NCBI RefSeq assembly: GCF_000007205.1
Contig: NC_005043.1
Span: forward strand, 1 to 64,000
Direction of reading: 5' to 3'
DNA: 64,000 nucleotides
Source: Chlamydia pneumoniae TW-183
Lineage (GTDB): Bacteria; Chlamydiota; Chlamydiia; Chlamydiales; Chlamydiaceae
Shown piece after piece: positions 1 through 7,532 of the stretch (position 1 is its first letter; every line of letters begins with the position of its first letter). Below the pieces are notes generated by a model that was not told where the DNA came from, ran no database searches, and saw only the letters and a list, made by a program, of their open reading frames with translations. A program made the translations under genes and the position numbers.

Positions 1-282
1 CTAATTTTTGTCAGAATGATGAGAGTGGCAGCCTCCTGAAGAGCAGCTGTCTCCGTGTGAATGACGGGACTTCTTGCTGCAGAAAGGACAAAAGCTTAGC
101 AAGCAAATGACACCAGCAATTCCAATGATAATATAGGTAATTTGGGTGGCAGGAGTAGAAACGCCTCCACACAACTTAGCAATAATATTTAATTTATTGT
201 GAGTGATTCCTATAAGTCCCACGTTCAATGCACAAAGAATAACAATAAGAGAGGATAATCCTCGAATAATTTTGCCTAGCAT
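1..282 (-). CDS. Small DUF378-like two-helix membrane protein with Cys/His tail
   Basis: The 93-residue product has two hydrophobic segments (about residues 7-27 and 46-65). The first contains an ALNVGLIGI motif and the second a YIIIGIAGVICLL stretch, which is the pattern of the DUF378 (YuzA-like) family; I infer membership from pattern only. The last 30 residues are unusual: FCPFC followed by Ser, Cys and His clusters (HSHGDSCSSGGCHSHH), which suggests metal binding on a cytosolic or periplasmic tail. The start ATG has an AGGAG ribosome site about 8 nt upstream on the minus strand. The stop codon lies exactly at the window edge, so the gene is complete. It points away from gatC and its function is unknown. 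Confidence 0.75.
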   Translation of the reverse strand: MLGKIIRGLSSLIVILCALNVGLIGITHNKLNIIAKLCGGVSTPATQITYIIIGIAGVICLLSFCPFCSKKSRHSHGDSCSSGGCHSHHSDKN

Positions 283-375
283 CGCTTTTCTCCTAAGTGA
301 TGTATACTTAATTTCATCTTTTAATCTTTTTTATAATTTAATAAACAGTTTTTTTCAAAAGACTTCTTTGCTAAA

Positions 376-472
376 GTCTCTCAGTCTCGTTGACTTTTTG
401 AATACAAAGGTTTAAGTTGTTCAAGAAGTTTTTGAACTGTAAACAACTTCCAGTTTTTATGATTAGAGAGAC
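376..472 (+). other. Nested inverted repeats upstream of gatC
   Basis: GTCTCTC at 376-382 is complementary to GAGAGAC at 466-472. Inside these lie AAGTTGTT (414-421) and AACAACTT (442-449), and inside those TTCAA (420-424) and TTGAA (432-436). Such a leader RNA could fold into a layered stem. No downstream T run is present, so it is not an obvious terminator. Whether it is transcribed is unknown. Confidence 0.3.
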
Positions 473-522
473 AGTTCAGAATAAAAACTTCAATTTTTTA
501 AGTTTAGATAATCTTTCTTTAC

Positions 523-551
523 TTGCATTGAGAAAAGAGCATATTTTTATA
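523..551 (+). promoter_or_regulatory. Possible sigma-70-like promoter of gatCAB
   Basis: TTGCAT at 523-528 and TTTATA at 546-551 are separated by 17 nt, and the gatC ATG lies 21 nt further downstream. The match to consensus is weak, as is common in Chlamydia, so this is a guess from spacing and position. Confidence 0.25.
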
Positions 552-572
552 AGCCGCAATTTAGGATAACAT

Positions 573-878
573 ATGGAGCAATTTCATTTGGATAGGGAAG
601 AAATTTTACTTTTGGCAAAGGCCTCAGCACTACAACTTTCTGAAGAGCTTATCCAGGAGTATCAAACTTCTTTAAGCGCTGTGATTACTTCTATGAAAGA
701 AGCTCTTGCCATAGAGATTGATGATGCGGATTCATGCGAATCTCTTTTTATGCATGTAGTAAATGTTGAAGATTTGAGAGAAGATTCGGTGACCTCTGAT
801 TTCAATCGAGAGGAATTTTTGCGTAATGTTCCAGAGTCTTTAGGGGGATTAGTGAAAGTTCCTGCGGTAATCAAGTAA
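573..878 (+). CDS. gatC: Aspartyl/glutamyl-tRNA amidotransferase subunit C
   Basis: GatC is the small wrapping subunit of the GatCAB amidotransferase, which converts misacylated Asp-tRNA(Asn) and Glu-tRNA(Gln) to Asn-tRNA and Gln-tRNA. The 101-residue length is typical. The family pattern is visible: an N-terminal helix with LLLAKASALQLSEE, the NVEDLREDSV segment in the middle, and the C-terminal NVPESLGGLVKVPAVI block that packs into GatA. AGGA 12 nt upstream of the ATG serves as ribosome site. gatA follows after 16 nt, and gatB overlaps gatA, so the three form one operon. Chlamydiae depend on this indirect route for amide aminoacyl-tRNAs (established knowledge). Confidence 0.95.
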   Translation: MEQFHLDREEILLLAKASALQLSEELIQEYQTSLSAVITSMKEALAIEIDDADSCESLFMHVVNVEDLREDSVTSDFNREEFLRNVPESLGGLVKVPAVIK

Positions 879-894
879 GGGAGTCTGAAAAATT

Positions 895-2373
895 ATGTAT
901 CGATATAGTGCTTTAGAATTAGCAAAAGCTGTGACTTTAGGGGAACTGACAGCCACAGGGGTGACTCAACATTTTTTTCATAGAATAGAAGAAGCTGAGG
1001 GGCAGGTAGGTGCCTTTATTTCCTTGTGTAAGGAACAAGCTTTAGAACAGGCAGAGCTCATAGATAAAAAGCGTTCGCGTGGAGAACCTTTAGGAAAACT
1101 CGCAGGTGTTCCTGTAGGAATTAAAGATAATATTCACGTTACAGGCCTGAAGACAACATGCGCCTCTCGTGTGCTCGAGAATTATCAACCACCGTTTGAT
1201 GCTACTGTTGTAGAAAGAATCAAAAAAGAAGATGGGATTATCTTAGGCAAACTCAATATGGATGAGTTTGCTATGGGATCAACAACGCTATATTCTGCTT
1301 TTCATCCTACCCACAACCCCTGGGATTTATCTCGTGTTCCTGGAGGTTCTTCAGGGGGATCTGCGGCCGCAGTTTCTGCTAGATTTTGTCCCGTAGCCCT
1401 AGGATCAGATACCGGAGGATCCATCCGTCAGCCCGCAGCATTTTGTGGTGTTGTAGGTTTTAAGCCTTCCTACGGAGCCGTTTCGCGTTACGGGCTTGTA
1501 GCCTTTGCCTCTTCGCTAGATCAAATCGGTCCTTTAGCCAATACTGTAGAAGACGTCGCCCTAATGATGGATGTGTTTTCTGGTAGAGATCCTAAAGATG
1601 CAACCTCAAGAGAGTTTTTCCGTGATTCTTTTATGAGCAAGTTGTCTACGGAGGTTCCTAAAGTGATTGGGGTGCCTAGAACATTTTTAGAGGGACTCCG
1701 TGATGATATTAGGGAGAATTTCTTCTCTTCATTAGCCATTTTTGAAGGAGAAGGAACCCATCTTGTGGATGTGGAGTTGGATATTCTCAGCCACGCTGTA
1801 TCTATATATTACATTTTAGCATCTGCTGAAGCTGCCACGAATTTAGCAAGGTTCGATGGGGTGCGTTATGGATATCGTTCTCCTCAAGCGCATACCATCA
1901 GCCAACTCTACGATCTCTCACGTGGAGAAGGATTTGGCAAAGAGGTCATGCGCAGAATCCTCTTAGGGAACTATGTCTTGTCTGCGGAGAGACAGAATGT
2001 TTATTATAAGAAAGCTACGGCAGTGCGTGCTAAGATTGTAAAAGCATTTAGAACTGCATTTGAAAAGTGTGAAATCTTAGCCGTGCCCGTCTGTTCTAGC
2101 CCCGCGTTTGAAATAGGAGAAATTCTAGATCCTGTGACTTTATATCTACAGGATATCTATACTGTAGCTATGAATTTAGCGTATCTTCCTGCCATTGCCG
2201 TACCCTCTGGATTTTCTAAGGAGGGCCTGCCCTTAGGCCTACAGATTATCGGACAGCAAGGACAAGACCAACAAGTGTGCCAAGTGGGTTACAGTTTCCA
2301 AGAGCATGCGCAAATTAAGCAATTGTTTTCTAAGAGATATGCCAAAAGTGTTGTTCTAGGAGGTCAATCATGA
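895..2373 (+). CDS. gatA: Aspartyl/glutamyl-tRNA amidotransferase subunit A (amidase)
   Basis: GatA releases ammonia from glutamine for transfer to the aminoacyl-tRNA held by GatB. The 492-residue protein shows the amidase-signature fold. The Ser-cisSer-Lys triad can be placed: Lys77 in GIKDNI, Ser152 in [10 protein letters not shown] (150-159) and Ser176 in [11 protein letters not shown]. Spacing between these residues equals that of characterised GatA enzymes. Length is normal and nothing is missing. The stop codon overlaps the gatB start (ATGA), which implies translational coupling and equal output of subunits. The start follows a GGGAG-type ribosome site in the gatC-gatA gap. Confidence 0.97.
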   Translation: MYRYSALELAKAVTLGELTATGVTQHFFHRIEEAEGQVGAFISLCKEQALEQAELIDKKRSRGEPLGKLAGVPVGIKDNIHVTGLKTTCASRVLENYQPPFDATVVERIKKEDGIILGKLNMDEFAMGSTTLYSAFHPTHNPWDLSRVPGGSSGGSAAAVSARFCPVALGSDTGGSIRQPAAFCGVVGFKPSYGAVSRYGLVAFASSLDQIGPLANTVEDVALMMDVFSGRDPKDATSREFFRDSFMSKLSTEVPKVIGVPRTFLEGLRDDIRENFFSSLAIFEGEGTHLVDVELDILSHAVSIYYILASAEAATNLARFDGVRYGYRSPQAHTISQLYDLSRGEGFGKEVMRRILLGNYVLSAERQNVYYKKATAVRAKIVKAFRTAFEKCEILAVPVCSSPAFEIGEILDPVTLYLQDIYTVAMNLAYLPAIAVPSGFSKEGLPLGLQIIGQQGQDQQVCQVGYSFQEHAQIKQLFSKRYAKSVVLGGQS

Positions 2374-3836
2374 GTGCTGTTTATGCAGATTGGGAATCAG
2401 TCATAGGACTTGAAGTTCACGTAGAATTGAACACAGCATCCAAGTTATTTAGCTCTGCTTTAAATCGCTTTGGAGATGAACCAAACACTAATATTTCTAC
2501 AGTATGTACAGGATTGCCAGGATCATTGCCTGTATTGAATCAGAGTGCCGTGGAGAAAGCTGTGCTTTTTGGCTGCGCTGTCGAAGGTGAAATCTCTCTA
2601 TTGAGTCGTTTCGATAGGAAGTCTTACTTCTATCCCGATAGTCCCAGGAATTTTCAAATTACACAATTCGAACATCCTATTATCCGAGGAGGACGCATTA
2701 AGGCGATTGTCCAAGGGGAAGAGCGTTATTTTGAATTAGCCCAAACCCATATAGAAGATGATGCCGGAATGCTGAAGCACTTCGGAGAGTTTGCCGGTGT
2801 AGACTACAATCGTGCCGGAGTCCCCCTAATCGAAATTGTTTCAAAACCCTGTATGTTTTGTCCTGAAGATGCTGTTGCTTACGCAACTTCTTTGGTTTCC
2901 TTGTTAGACTATATTGGAATTTCCGATTGCAATATGGAAGAAGGCTCCATCCGTTTTGATGTCAATGTCTCCGTACGCCCTAAGGGATCCCCAGAACTTC
3001 GCAATAAGGTAGAAATCAAGAATATGAACTCCTTCGCTTTTATGGCACAAGCTTTAGAAGCTGAAAAACAACGTCAGATCGATGAGTATCTTAATCAGCC
3101 AAATAAAGATCCCAAGCTGGTGATTCCAGCCGCTACCTACCGCTGGGATCCCGAAAAGAAAAAAACTGTGCTGATGCGTCTCAAAGAGAGTGCCGAAGAT
3201 TATAAATATTTTCCCGAGCCTGATCTGCCGACACTACAATTGACAGAGTCCTATATAGAAAGGATTCGCAAGACCTTGCCAGAACTTCCTTATGACAAGT
3301 ACCATCGCTATATTCAGGAGTACGGTCTATCCGAAGATATCGCAAGTATTCTGATCAGCGATAAGAATATCGCAACGTTTTTTGAGGTCGCTTGTAAAGA
3401 TTGTAAAAACTTTAGGTCTTTATCTAACTGGGTAACCGTTGAATTTGGAGGCCGCTGCAAAACCCTAGGAGTGAAGTTGCCATCTTCAGGAATTTTCCCC
3501 GAGGGAGTCGCTCAGCTGGTCAACGCAATCGACCAAGGTGTGATCACAGGGAAAATTGCTAAGGAAATCGCAGATCTTATGATGGAATCCCCAGGAAAGA
3601 ATCCTGAGGAGATTTTAAAAGAGAAGCCAGAGCTGCTTCCCATGTCAGATGAAGGGGAATTGCAGAAAATTATCGCAGAGGTGGTTCTTGCAAATCCTGA
3701 ATCTATCGTAGACTATAAAAATGGAAAGACTAAGGCTCTAGGATTCCTAGTCGGGCAGATTATGAAGCGTACAGCAGGAAAAGCTCCTCCCAAGCGAGTG
3801 AACGAACTTTTACTTTTAGAATTAGATAAGGGCTAG
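2370..3836 (+). CDS. gatB: Aspartyl/glutamyl-tRNA amidotransferase subunit B
   Basis: GatB binds the misacylated tRNA, phosphorylates the side-chain carboxyl with ATP and accepts ammonia tunnelled from GatA. The 488 residues begin with the family opening [17 protein letters not shown], followed by [19 protein letters not shown] (about residues 82-100), the catalytic cradle and a C-terminal YqeY-like helical tail with [17 protein letters not shown] that contacts the tRNA. The ATG overlaps the gatA stop by four bases and GGAGG lies just upstream inside gatA. The operon ends here with a strong terminator at 3873-3906. Confidence 0.97.
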   Translation: MSAVYADWESVIGLEVHVELNTASKLFSSALNRFGDEPNTNISTVCTGLPGSLPVLNQSAVEKAVLFGCAVEGEISLLSRFDRKSYFYPDSPRNFQITQFEHPIIRGGRIKAIVQGEERYFELAQTHIEDDAGMLKHFGEFAGVDYNRAGVPLIEIVSKPCMFCPEDAVAYATSLVSLLDYIGISDCNMEEGSIRFDVNVSVRPKGSPELRNKVEIKNMNSFAFMAQALEAEKQRQIDEYLNQPNKDPKLVIPAATYRWDPEKKKTVLMRLKESAEDYKYFPEPDLPTLQLTESYIERIRKTLPELPYDKYHRYIQEYGLSEDIASILISDKNIATFFEVACKDCKNFRSLSNWVTVEFGGRCKTLGVKLPSSGIFPEGVAQLVNAIDQGVITGKIAKEIADLMMESPGKNPEEILKEKPELLPMSDEGELQKIIAEVVLANPESIVDYKNGKTKALGFLVGQIMKRTAGKAPPKRVNELLLLELDKG

Positions 3837-3872
3837 AATTTTCTGTCACAGTCTGTCTTAAAAAATCATAAA

Positions 3873-3906
3873 AGCATGTTAGAGATCTTTCTAACATGCT
3901 TTTTTT
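3873..3906 (+). terminator. Rho-independent terminator of gatCAB
   Basis: Perfect 11-bp stem AGCATGTTAGA / TCTAACATGCT (3873-3883 and 3890-3900) with a 6-nt loop, followed by six T. It lies 36 nt after the gatB stop. Confidence 0.9.
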
Positions 3907-4126
3907 ATCTAAATACACATTTCTAAGTTGCAAAAACGAAAGCAGAAAATTTCGATTTGCCTTTCTACCTACACTTTATGGATCCATCAGAATTAAATTT
4001 TGCAAAGCCATGTCTACGCGGGAGATAATTCTTTTTAAGTGACAAGAAATTCTTGTGCTCGGCTTGCTTTCTTATTCTTATTGACGTATTGCTTGATCAG
4101 ATATTCATTTTGATTTAGGTACTAAA

Positions 4127-6895
4127 ATGCGATTTTCGCTCTGCGGATTTCCTCTAGTTTTTTCTTTTACATTGCTCTCAGTCTTCGACACTTCTTTGAG
4201 TGCTACTACGATTTCTTTAACCCCAGAAGATAGTTTTCATGGAGATAGTCAGAATGCAGAACGTTCTTATAATGTTCAAGCTGGGGATGTCTATAGCCTT
4301 ACTGGTGATGTCTCAATATCTAACGTCGATAACTCTGCATTAAATAAAGCCTGCTTCAATGTGACCTCAGGAAGTGTGACGTTCGCAGGAAATCATCATG
4401 GGTTATATTTTAATAATATTTCCTCAGGAACTACAAAGGAAGGGGCTGTACTTTGTTGCCAAGATCCTCAAGCAACGGCACGTTTTTCTGGGTTCTCCAC
4501 GCTCTCTTTTATTCAGAGCCCCGGAGATATTAAAGAACAGGGATGTCTCTATTCAAAAAATGCACTTATGCTCTTAAACAATTATGTAGTGCGTTTTGAA
4601 CAAAACCAAAGTAAGACTAAAGGCGGAGCTATTAGTGGGGCGAATGTTACTATAGTAGGCAACTACGATTCCGTCTCTTTCTATCAGAATGCAGCCACTT
4701 TTGGAGGTGCTATCCATTCTTCAGGTCCCCTACAGATTGCAGTAAATCAGGCAGAGATAAGATTTGCACAAAATACTGCCAAGAATGGTTCTGGAGGGGC
4801 TTTGTACTCCGATGGTGATATTGATATTGATCAGAATGCTTATGTTCTATTTCGAGAAAATGAGGCATTGACTACTCCTATAGGTAAGGGAGGGGCTGTC
4901 TGTTGTCTTCCCACTTCAGGAAGTAGTACTCCAGTTCCTATTGTGACTTTCTCTGACAATAAACAGTTAGTCTTTGAAAGAAACCATTCCATAATGGGTG
5001 GCGGAGCCATTTATGCTAGGAAACTTAGCATCTCTTCAGGAGGTCCTACTCTATTTATCAATAATATATCATATGCAAATTCGCAAAATTTAGGTGGAGC
5101 TATTGCCATTGATACTGGAGGGGAGATCAGTTTATCAGCAGAGAAAGGAACAATTACATTCCAAGGAAACCGGACGAGCTTACCGTTTTTGAATGGCATC
5201 CATCTTTTACAAAATGCTAAATTCCTGAAATTACAGGCGAGAAATGGATACTCTATAGAATTTTATGATCCTATTACTTCTGAAGCAGATGGGTCTACCC
5301 AATTGAATATCAACGGAGATCCTAAAAATAAAGAGTACACAGGGACCATACTCTTTTCTGGAGAAAAGAGTCTAGCAAACGATCCTAGGGATTTTAAATC
5401 TACAATCCCTCAGAACGTCAACCTGTCTGCAGGATACTTAGTTATTAAAGAGGGGGCCGAAGTCACAGTTTCAAAATTCACGCAGTCTCCAGGATCGCAT
5501 TTAGTTTTAGATTTAGGAACCAAACTGATAGCCTCTAAGGAAGACATTGCCATCACAGGCCTCGCGATAGATATAGATAGCTTAAGCTCATCCTCAACAG
5601 CAGCTGTTATTAAAGCAAACACCGCAAATAAACAGATATCCGTGACGGACTCTATAGAACTTATCTCGCCTACTGGCAATGCCTATGAAGATCTCAGAAT
5701 GAGAAATTCACAGACGTTCCCTCTGCTCTCTTTAGAGCCTGGAGCCGGGGGTAGTGTGACTGTAACTGCTGGAGATTTCCTACCGGTAAGTCCCCATTAT
5801 GGTTTTCAAGGCAATTGGAAATTAGCTTGGACAGGAACTGGAAACAAAGTTGGAGAATTCTTCTGGGATAAAATAAATTATAAGCCTAGACCTGAAAAAG
5901 AAGGAAATTTAGTTCCTAATATCTTGTGGGGGAATGCTGTAGATGTCAGATCCTTAATGCAGGTTCAAGAGACCCATGCATCGAGCTTACAGACAGATCG
6001 AGGGCTGTGGATCGATGGAATTGGGAATTTCTTCCATGTATCTGCCTCCGAAGACAATATAAGGTACCGTCATAATAGCGGTGGATATGTTCTATCTGTA
6101 AATAATGAGATCACACCTAAGCACTATACCTCGATGGCATTTTCCCAACTCTTTAGTAGAGACAAGGACTATGCGGTTTCCAACAACGAATACAGAATGT
6201 ATTTAGGATCGTATCTCTATCAATATACAACCTCCCTAGGGAATATTTTCCGTTATGCTTCGCGTAACCCTAATGTAAACGTCGGGATTCTCTCAAGAAG
6301 GTTTCTTCAAAATCCTCTTATGATTTTTCATTTTTTGTGTGCTTATGGTCATGCCACCAATGATATGAAAACAGACTACGCAAATTTCCCTATGGTGAAA
6401 AACAGCTGGAGAAACAATTGTTGGGCTATAGAGTGCGGAGGGAGCATGCCTCTATTGGTATTTGAGAACGGAAGACTTTTCCAAGGTGCCATCCCATTTA
6501 TGAAACTACAATTAGTTTATGCTTATCAGGGAGATTTCAAAGAGACGACTGCAGATGGCCGTAGATTTAGTAATGGGAGTTTAACATCGATTTCTGTACC
6601 TCTAGGCATACGCTTTGAGAAGCTGGCACTTCCTCAGGATGTACTCTATGACTTTAGTTTCTCCTATATTCCTGATATTTTCCGTAAGGATCCCTCATGT
6701 GAAGCTGCTCTGGTGATTAGCGGAGACTCTTGGCTTGTTCCGGCAGCACACGTATCAAGACATGCTTTTGTAGGGAGTGGAACGGGTCGGTATCACTTTA
6801 ACGACTATACTGAGCTCTTATGTCGAGGAAGTATAGAATGCCGCCCCCATGCTAGGAATTATAATATAAACTGTGGAAGCAAATTTCGTTTTTAG
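4127..6895 (+). CDS. pmp_1: Polymorphic outer membrane autotransporter Pmp1 (intact)
   Basis: The 922-residue protein is a chlamydial Pmp adhesin, secreted as a type V autotransporter. A signal peptide occupies about residues 1-25 (ends LSA). The passenger (to about 590) carries repeated GGA(I/L/V) motifs (GGAISG, GGAIHS, GGALYS, GGAVCC, GGAIYA, GGAIAI) and FxxN motifs (FEQN, FYQN, FAQN, FREN, FSDN, FERN, FINN, FQGN), which build a parallel beta-helix. LVPNILWGNAVDVRS near residue 598 starts the Pmp-specific middle and barrel region, and the chain ends in KFRF, the terminal aromatic needed for barrel insertion. It is the only one of the five pmp genes here with an uninterrupted frame. The gene may be transcribed alone: gatCAB terminates upstream. 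Confidence 0.95.
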   Translation: MRFSLCGFPLVFSFTLLSVFDTSLSATTISLTPEDSFHGDSQNAERSYNVQAGDVYSLTGDVSISNVDNSALNKACFNVTSGSVTFAGNHHGLYFNNISSGTTKEGAVLCCQDPQATARFSGFSTLSFIQSPGDIKEQGCLYSKNALMLLNNYVVRFEQNQSKTKGGAISGANVTIVGNYDSVSFYQNAATFGGAIHSSGPLQIAVNQAEIRFAQNTAKNGSGGALYSDGDIDIDQNAYVLFRENEALTTPIGKGGAVCCLPTSGSSTPVPIVTFSDNKQLVFERNHSIMGGGAIYARKLSISSGGPTLFINNISYANSQNLGGAIAIDTGGEISLSAEKGTITFQGNRTSLPFLNGIHLLQNAKFLKLQARNGYSIEFYDPITSEADGSTQLNINGDPKNKEYTGTILFSGEKSLANDPRDFKSTIPQNVNLSAGYLVIKEGAEVTVSKFTQSPGSHLVLDLGTKLIASKEDIAITGLAIDIDSLSSSSTAAVIKANTANKQISVTDSIELISPTGNAYEDLRMRNSQTFPLLSLEPGAGGSVTVTAGDFLPVSPHYGFQGNWKLAWTGTGNKVGEFFWDKINYKPRPEKEGNLVPNILWGNAVDVRSLMQVQETHASSLQTDRGLWIDGIGNFFHVSASEDNIRYRHNSGGYVLSVNNEITPKHYTSMAFSQLFSRDKDYAVSNNEYRMYLGSYLYQYTTSLGNIFRYASRNPNVNVGILSRRFLQNPLMIFHFLCAYGHATNDMKTDYANFPMVKNSWRNNCWAIECGGSMPLLVFENGRLFQGAIPFMKLQLVYAYQGDFKETTADGRRFSNGSLTSISVPLGIRFEKLALPQDVLYDFSFSYIPDIFRKDPSCEAALVISGDSWLVPAAHVSRHAFVGSGTGRYHFNDYTELLCRGSIECRPHARNYNINCGSKFRF

Positions 6896-6989
6896 AAGGT
6901 TTCCATTGCCTGTGTGGTTCCGGATCTTAACTATAAATCCTGGACTATGGATCATAGGCATTGGGTTTCTCGAACTTGTGTGGAGAATA

Positions 6990-7300
6990 ACGACATTTTA
7001 TATGCATAACGGAATACTCGTATCACCTCAGCCCCTAGAGACATTCTTTAGGGGTTCTTTATTTGTCTAAACTTCGTATTTTATCGAGAATCCTTTACGT
7101 TCTTGGTTTGCTTGTCTCCGAGGAGTTCTCTAACGAATCATAGGGATTCCAGGGTTCTGTTCCTTGAGTCCTTTGGCAGCTGATTTGCGTCTTTCTCAGG
7201 AGTAGAGCGTGTGGTTTCAGGGCTTGGGACTCCTAGTAAGACGAGCCATTCTGATAGCCTCTCTAGGAGAGCGCTTCGAAGAGGTTCCTGCAACTGCTTC
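6990..7300 (+). pseudogene. Relic of a poly-C coiled-coil family gene 5' end
   Basis: The region aligns by eye with the 5' ends of the family genes at 10760 and 13304. Shared features in order are a leader remnant with ATGCATAA near 7002, TATCACCTCAG, a CCCC stub where other members have the long C tract, TAGGGGTTCTT, TCTAAACTTCGTATTTTATCG, a CTTGGTTTGCTTGT stretch and CTAGTAAGACGAG near 7230. No frame stays open and the large coiled-coil region is gone. It therefore marks a lost family member directly downstream of pmp_1. No product is expected. Confidence 0.65.
7032..7060 (+). terminator. Possible terminator after pmp_1, inside the relic
   Basis: CCCCTAGAGA (7032-7041) pairs with TCTTTAGGGG (7045-7054) over 10 bp with one G-U pair and a 3-nt loop, followed by TTCTTT. 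It derives from the tract region of the relic gene but now sits about 137 nt after pmp_1 and could end its transcript. Confidence 0.45.
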
Positions 7301-7365
7301 TAAGTAAAAATCTAAAGAGAAGTCTAGTTTTTTCGATACATTGACTTCTTTTTTGAAACCAGACA

Positions 7366-7433
7366 CTCATTGCTAGCCGAATTTTAAGAGTCCATGAGCA
7401 TGATTTCTGTAAAATCCTCGCAATGAGCTTTTT
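7366..7433 (+). terminator. Long branched hairpin with T run
   Basis: CTCATTGC (7366-7373) pairs with GCAATGAG (7420-7427), and an inner ATTTTA (7381-7386) pairs with TAAAAT (7410-7415). A further CATGAGCATG lies in the apical part. CTTTTT follows directly. It could be a terminator or a small structured RNA upstream of the gene at 7533. Confidence 0.4.
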
Positions 7434-7532
7434 GTCTTCTCACCTTATGATGTGCTTTCTATAAGTATTTAAATGAACTTTTATTAAAAGAGTTTTCGCT
7501 ATAACCTTTCGCTCATTTTTTCCTTTCTTGTC

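Noticed and set aside
203-415. 70-codon plus-strand frame
   Set aside because: Largely antisense to the small membrane protein gene at 1-282, and no start signal.
6873-7070. 65-codon plus-strand frame overlapping the pmp_1 end
   Set aside because: Mostly out-of-frame pmp_1 sequence followed by relic DNA; no ribosome site.
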